Assembly (NCBI GenBank): GCA_019421525.1
Contig: JAHZFC010000135.1
Coordinates: forward strand, 1 to 5,711
Source of the DNA: Clostridiales bacterium
GTDB lineage: Bacteria; Bacillota; Clostridia; Oscillospirales; Oscillospiraceae
Reading direction: 5' to 3'
DNA: 5,711 nucleotides
Shown here: positions 5,377 to 5,711 of the stretch, one piece after another
How positions within the stretch are numbered: position 1 is the stretch's first letter
Layout: each line of letters begins with the position of its first letter
Translations under genes and position numbers: made by a program
Notes under the pieces: generated by a model
What the model was told of the DNA's origin: nothing
The model's input: the letters and a program-made list of their open reading frames with translations, nothing else
The model's database searches: none

Positions 5377-5404
5377 AAAGAAGGTTTCAAGGACGCAGTC
5401 CTTG
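5350..5404 (-). repeat. Right member of the ~56-nt inverted repeat pair
   Basis: This is the reverse-complement partner of 4624-4680. It ends in the hairpin CAAGGAC-GCA-GTCCTTG (5388-5404), 52 nt before the alaS start codon. Unlike the left copy, it is joined on its inner side to an extra arm that makes the long local hairpin 5332-5376. Confidence 0.75.
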
Positions 5405-5415
5405 TTATGATAACA
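5403..5415 (+). promoter_or_regulatory. TGTTATGATAACA palindrome with a -10-like box upstream of alaS
   Basis: TGTTAT and ATAACA form a perfect 6-bp dyad around a central G. The dyad contains TATGAT (5406-5411), which matches the -10 consensus at 5 of 6 positions and lies 45 nt before the start codon. No good -35 is found at the right distance, so a local alaS promoter is only a possibility. The region 5405-5440 is AT-rich compared with its surroundings. Confidence 0.3.
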
Positions 5416-5456
5416 CAGCGATAAAAATAAGAGAAAATAGATGGAGGTAGATCCCA

Positions 5457-5711
5457 ATGAAAGACCCCAAGCCCTTTGGGCTGAACGAACTGCGGGAGAT
5501 GTTCCTGAAGTTCTTCGAGACGAAAGGCCACCTGCGCCTGCCCAGCTTTTCCCTGATCCCCCAGAACGATGCCAGCCTGCTGCTCATCAACTCGGGCATG
5601 GCCCCCATGAAGCCCTGGTTCACCGGGGAGCAGGAGCCCCCCCGCCACCGGGTGACCACCTGCCAGAAGTGCATCCGCACCGGCGACATCGAGAACATCG
5701 GCAAGACCGCC
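5457..5711 (+). CDS. alaS: Alanyl-tRNA synthetase, N-terminal 85 residues (3' end outside window)
   Basis: The frame is open from an ATG at 5457-5459 to the right edge, 85 codons with no stop. GGAGG at 5443-5447 lies 9 nt before the ATG and fixes the start. The sequence is unmistakably AlaRS. LNELREMFLKFFETKGHLRL (residues 9-28) is the conserved N-terminal helix and class II motif 1 entry. LLINSGMAPMKPWFTG (42-57) is the family's active-site segment. TTCQKCIRTGDIENIGKTA (67-85) leads into motif 2, with the conserved QKCIR. The full enzyme, usually about 870-880 residues, charges tRNA-Ala with alanine in the cytoplasm and edits mischarged Ser and Gly. The intact T-box upstream suggests that expression rises when uncharged tRNA-Ala accumulates, if transcripts still reach this gene through the 887-nt spacer. 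Confidence 0.97.
   Translation, partial: MKDPKPFGLNELREMFLKFFETKGHLRLPSFSLIPQNDASLLLINSGMAPMKPWFTGEQEPPRHRVTTCQKCIRTGDIENIGKTA

Larger units (their letters stand above)
4624..5404. mobile_element. Candidate MITE-like element bounded by inverted repeats
   Basis: The 781-nt segment is delimited by the inverted repeats 4624-4680 and 5350-5404, contains no gene, is rich in palindromes, and lies where the T-box terminator and alaS would normally be nearly adjacent. These are traits of a small non-autonomous element. I could not see a convincing target-site duplication at the edges (left flank ends CCCCTTT, right flank begins TTATGATAA), so mobility is inference only. Confidence 0.35.
4570..5456 (+). 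other. 887-nt gene-free, hairpin-rich stretch between T-box and alaS
   Basis: I find no convincing gene. The open frames are short, lack good ribosome binding sites and give low-complexity, proline-, arginine- or serine-rich translations on both strands. The DNA is instead rich in inverted repeats. Perfect or near-perfect stems lie at 4685-4692/4698-4705, 4707-4712/4716-4721, 4724-4728/4734-4738, 4767-4773/4778-4784, 4792-4797/4803-4808, 4915-4920/4935-4940, 5062-5067/5071-5076, 5125-5134/5150-5159, 5187-5194/5199-5206, 5243-5251/5271-5280 and 5332-5350/5358-5376. No transposase, group II intron domain V or named RNA family was recognised. It may be an inserted repeat element or a long structured leader RNA. 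Confidence 0.6.

Noticed and set aside
4570..5456. Possible CRISPR array, tRNA, or group II intron in the non-coding stretch.
   Set aside because: There are no regularly spaced direct repeats, no tRNA cloverleaf or T-loop sequence, and no domain V-like hairpin.
5116..5457. A 113-codon minus-strand frame beginning with a hydrophobic stretch, upstream of alaS.
   Set aside because: Its start overlaps the alaS start codon region, it has no good ribosome binding site, and it spans the inverted repeat and several hairpins. The translation is low-complexity and lacks a domain, so it is probably a translation of repeat DNA.

Overview
The window looks like chromosomal DNA of a high-GC gut Clostridium-type Firmicute, probably of the Oscillospiraceae group (Flavonifractor, Lawsonibacter or a relative). 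The reasons are strong GC-biased codon use, AGGAGG-type ribosome binding sites, a T-box leader, and clostridial-type protein sequences. The genus is an inference from style; no database was consulted.

Layout. (1) 1-805, plus strand: the C-terminal two thirds of a U32-family protein. (2) 806-1050: a gene-free gap between convergent genes, packed with back-to-back hairpins. (3) 1051-4240, minus strand: four genes, read from right to left as a YtcJ-type amidohydrolase, a VOC/glyoxalase-fold protein, an ArsR-type repressor and a nitroreductase. The first two are 37 nt apart and the last two 16 nt apart. The 116-nt gap before arsR carries a promoter-like -10 box and a dyad, so there are probably two transcription units, and the repressor most simply controls itself and the nitroreductase. 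(4) 4274-4333: back-to-back promoters, one leftward for the amidohydrolase and one rightward for a T-box leader. (5) 4340-4569: a complete T-box riboswitch whose features fit tRNA-Ala: candidate specifier GCC, a UGGU bulge and a terminator. (6) 4570-5456: 887 nt without a convincing gene, holding many hairpins and a pair of ~56-nt inverted repeats. (7) 5457 to the end: the first 85 codons of alanyl-tRNA synthetase, with a good ribosome binding site.

The main point of interest is the arrangement of (5) to (7). A T-box normally sits immediately upstream of the gene it controls. Here an apparently intact alanine T-box, with its own promoter and terminator, is separated from alaS by almost 900 nt of palindrome-rich non-coding DNA bounded by inverted repeats. 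This looks like a repeat element that has entered the leader. The alternative is a long structured leader RNA. No recognisable transposase, CRISPR array, tRNA or rRNA gene is present.
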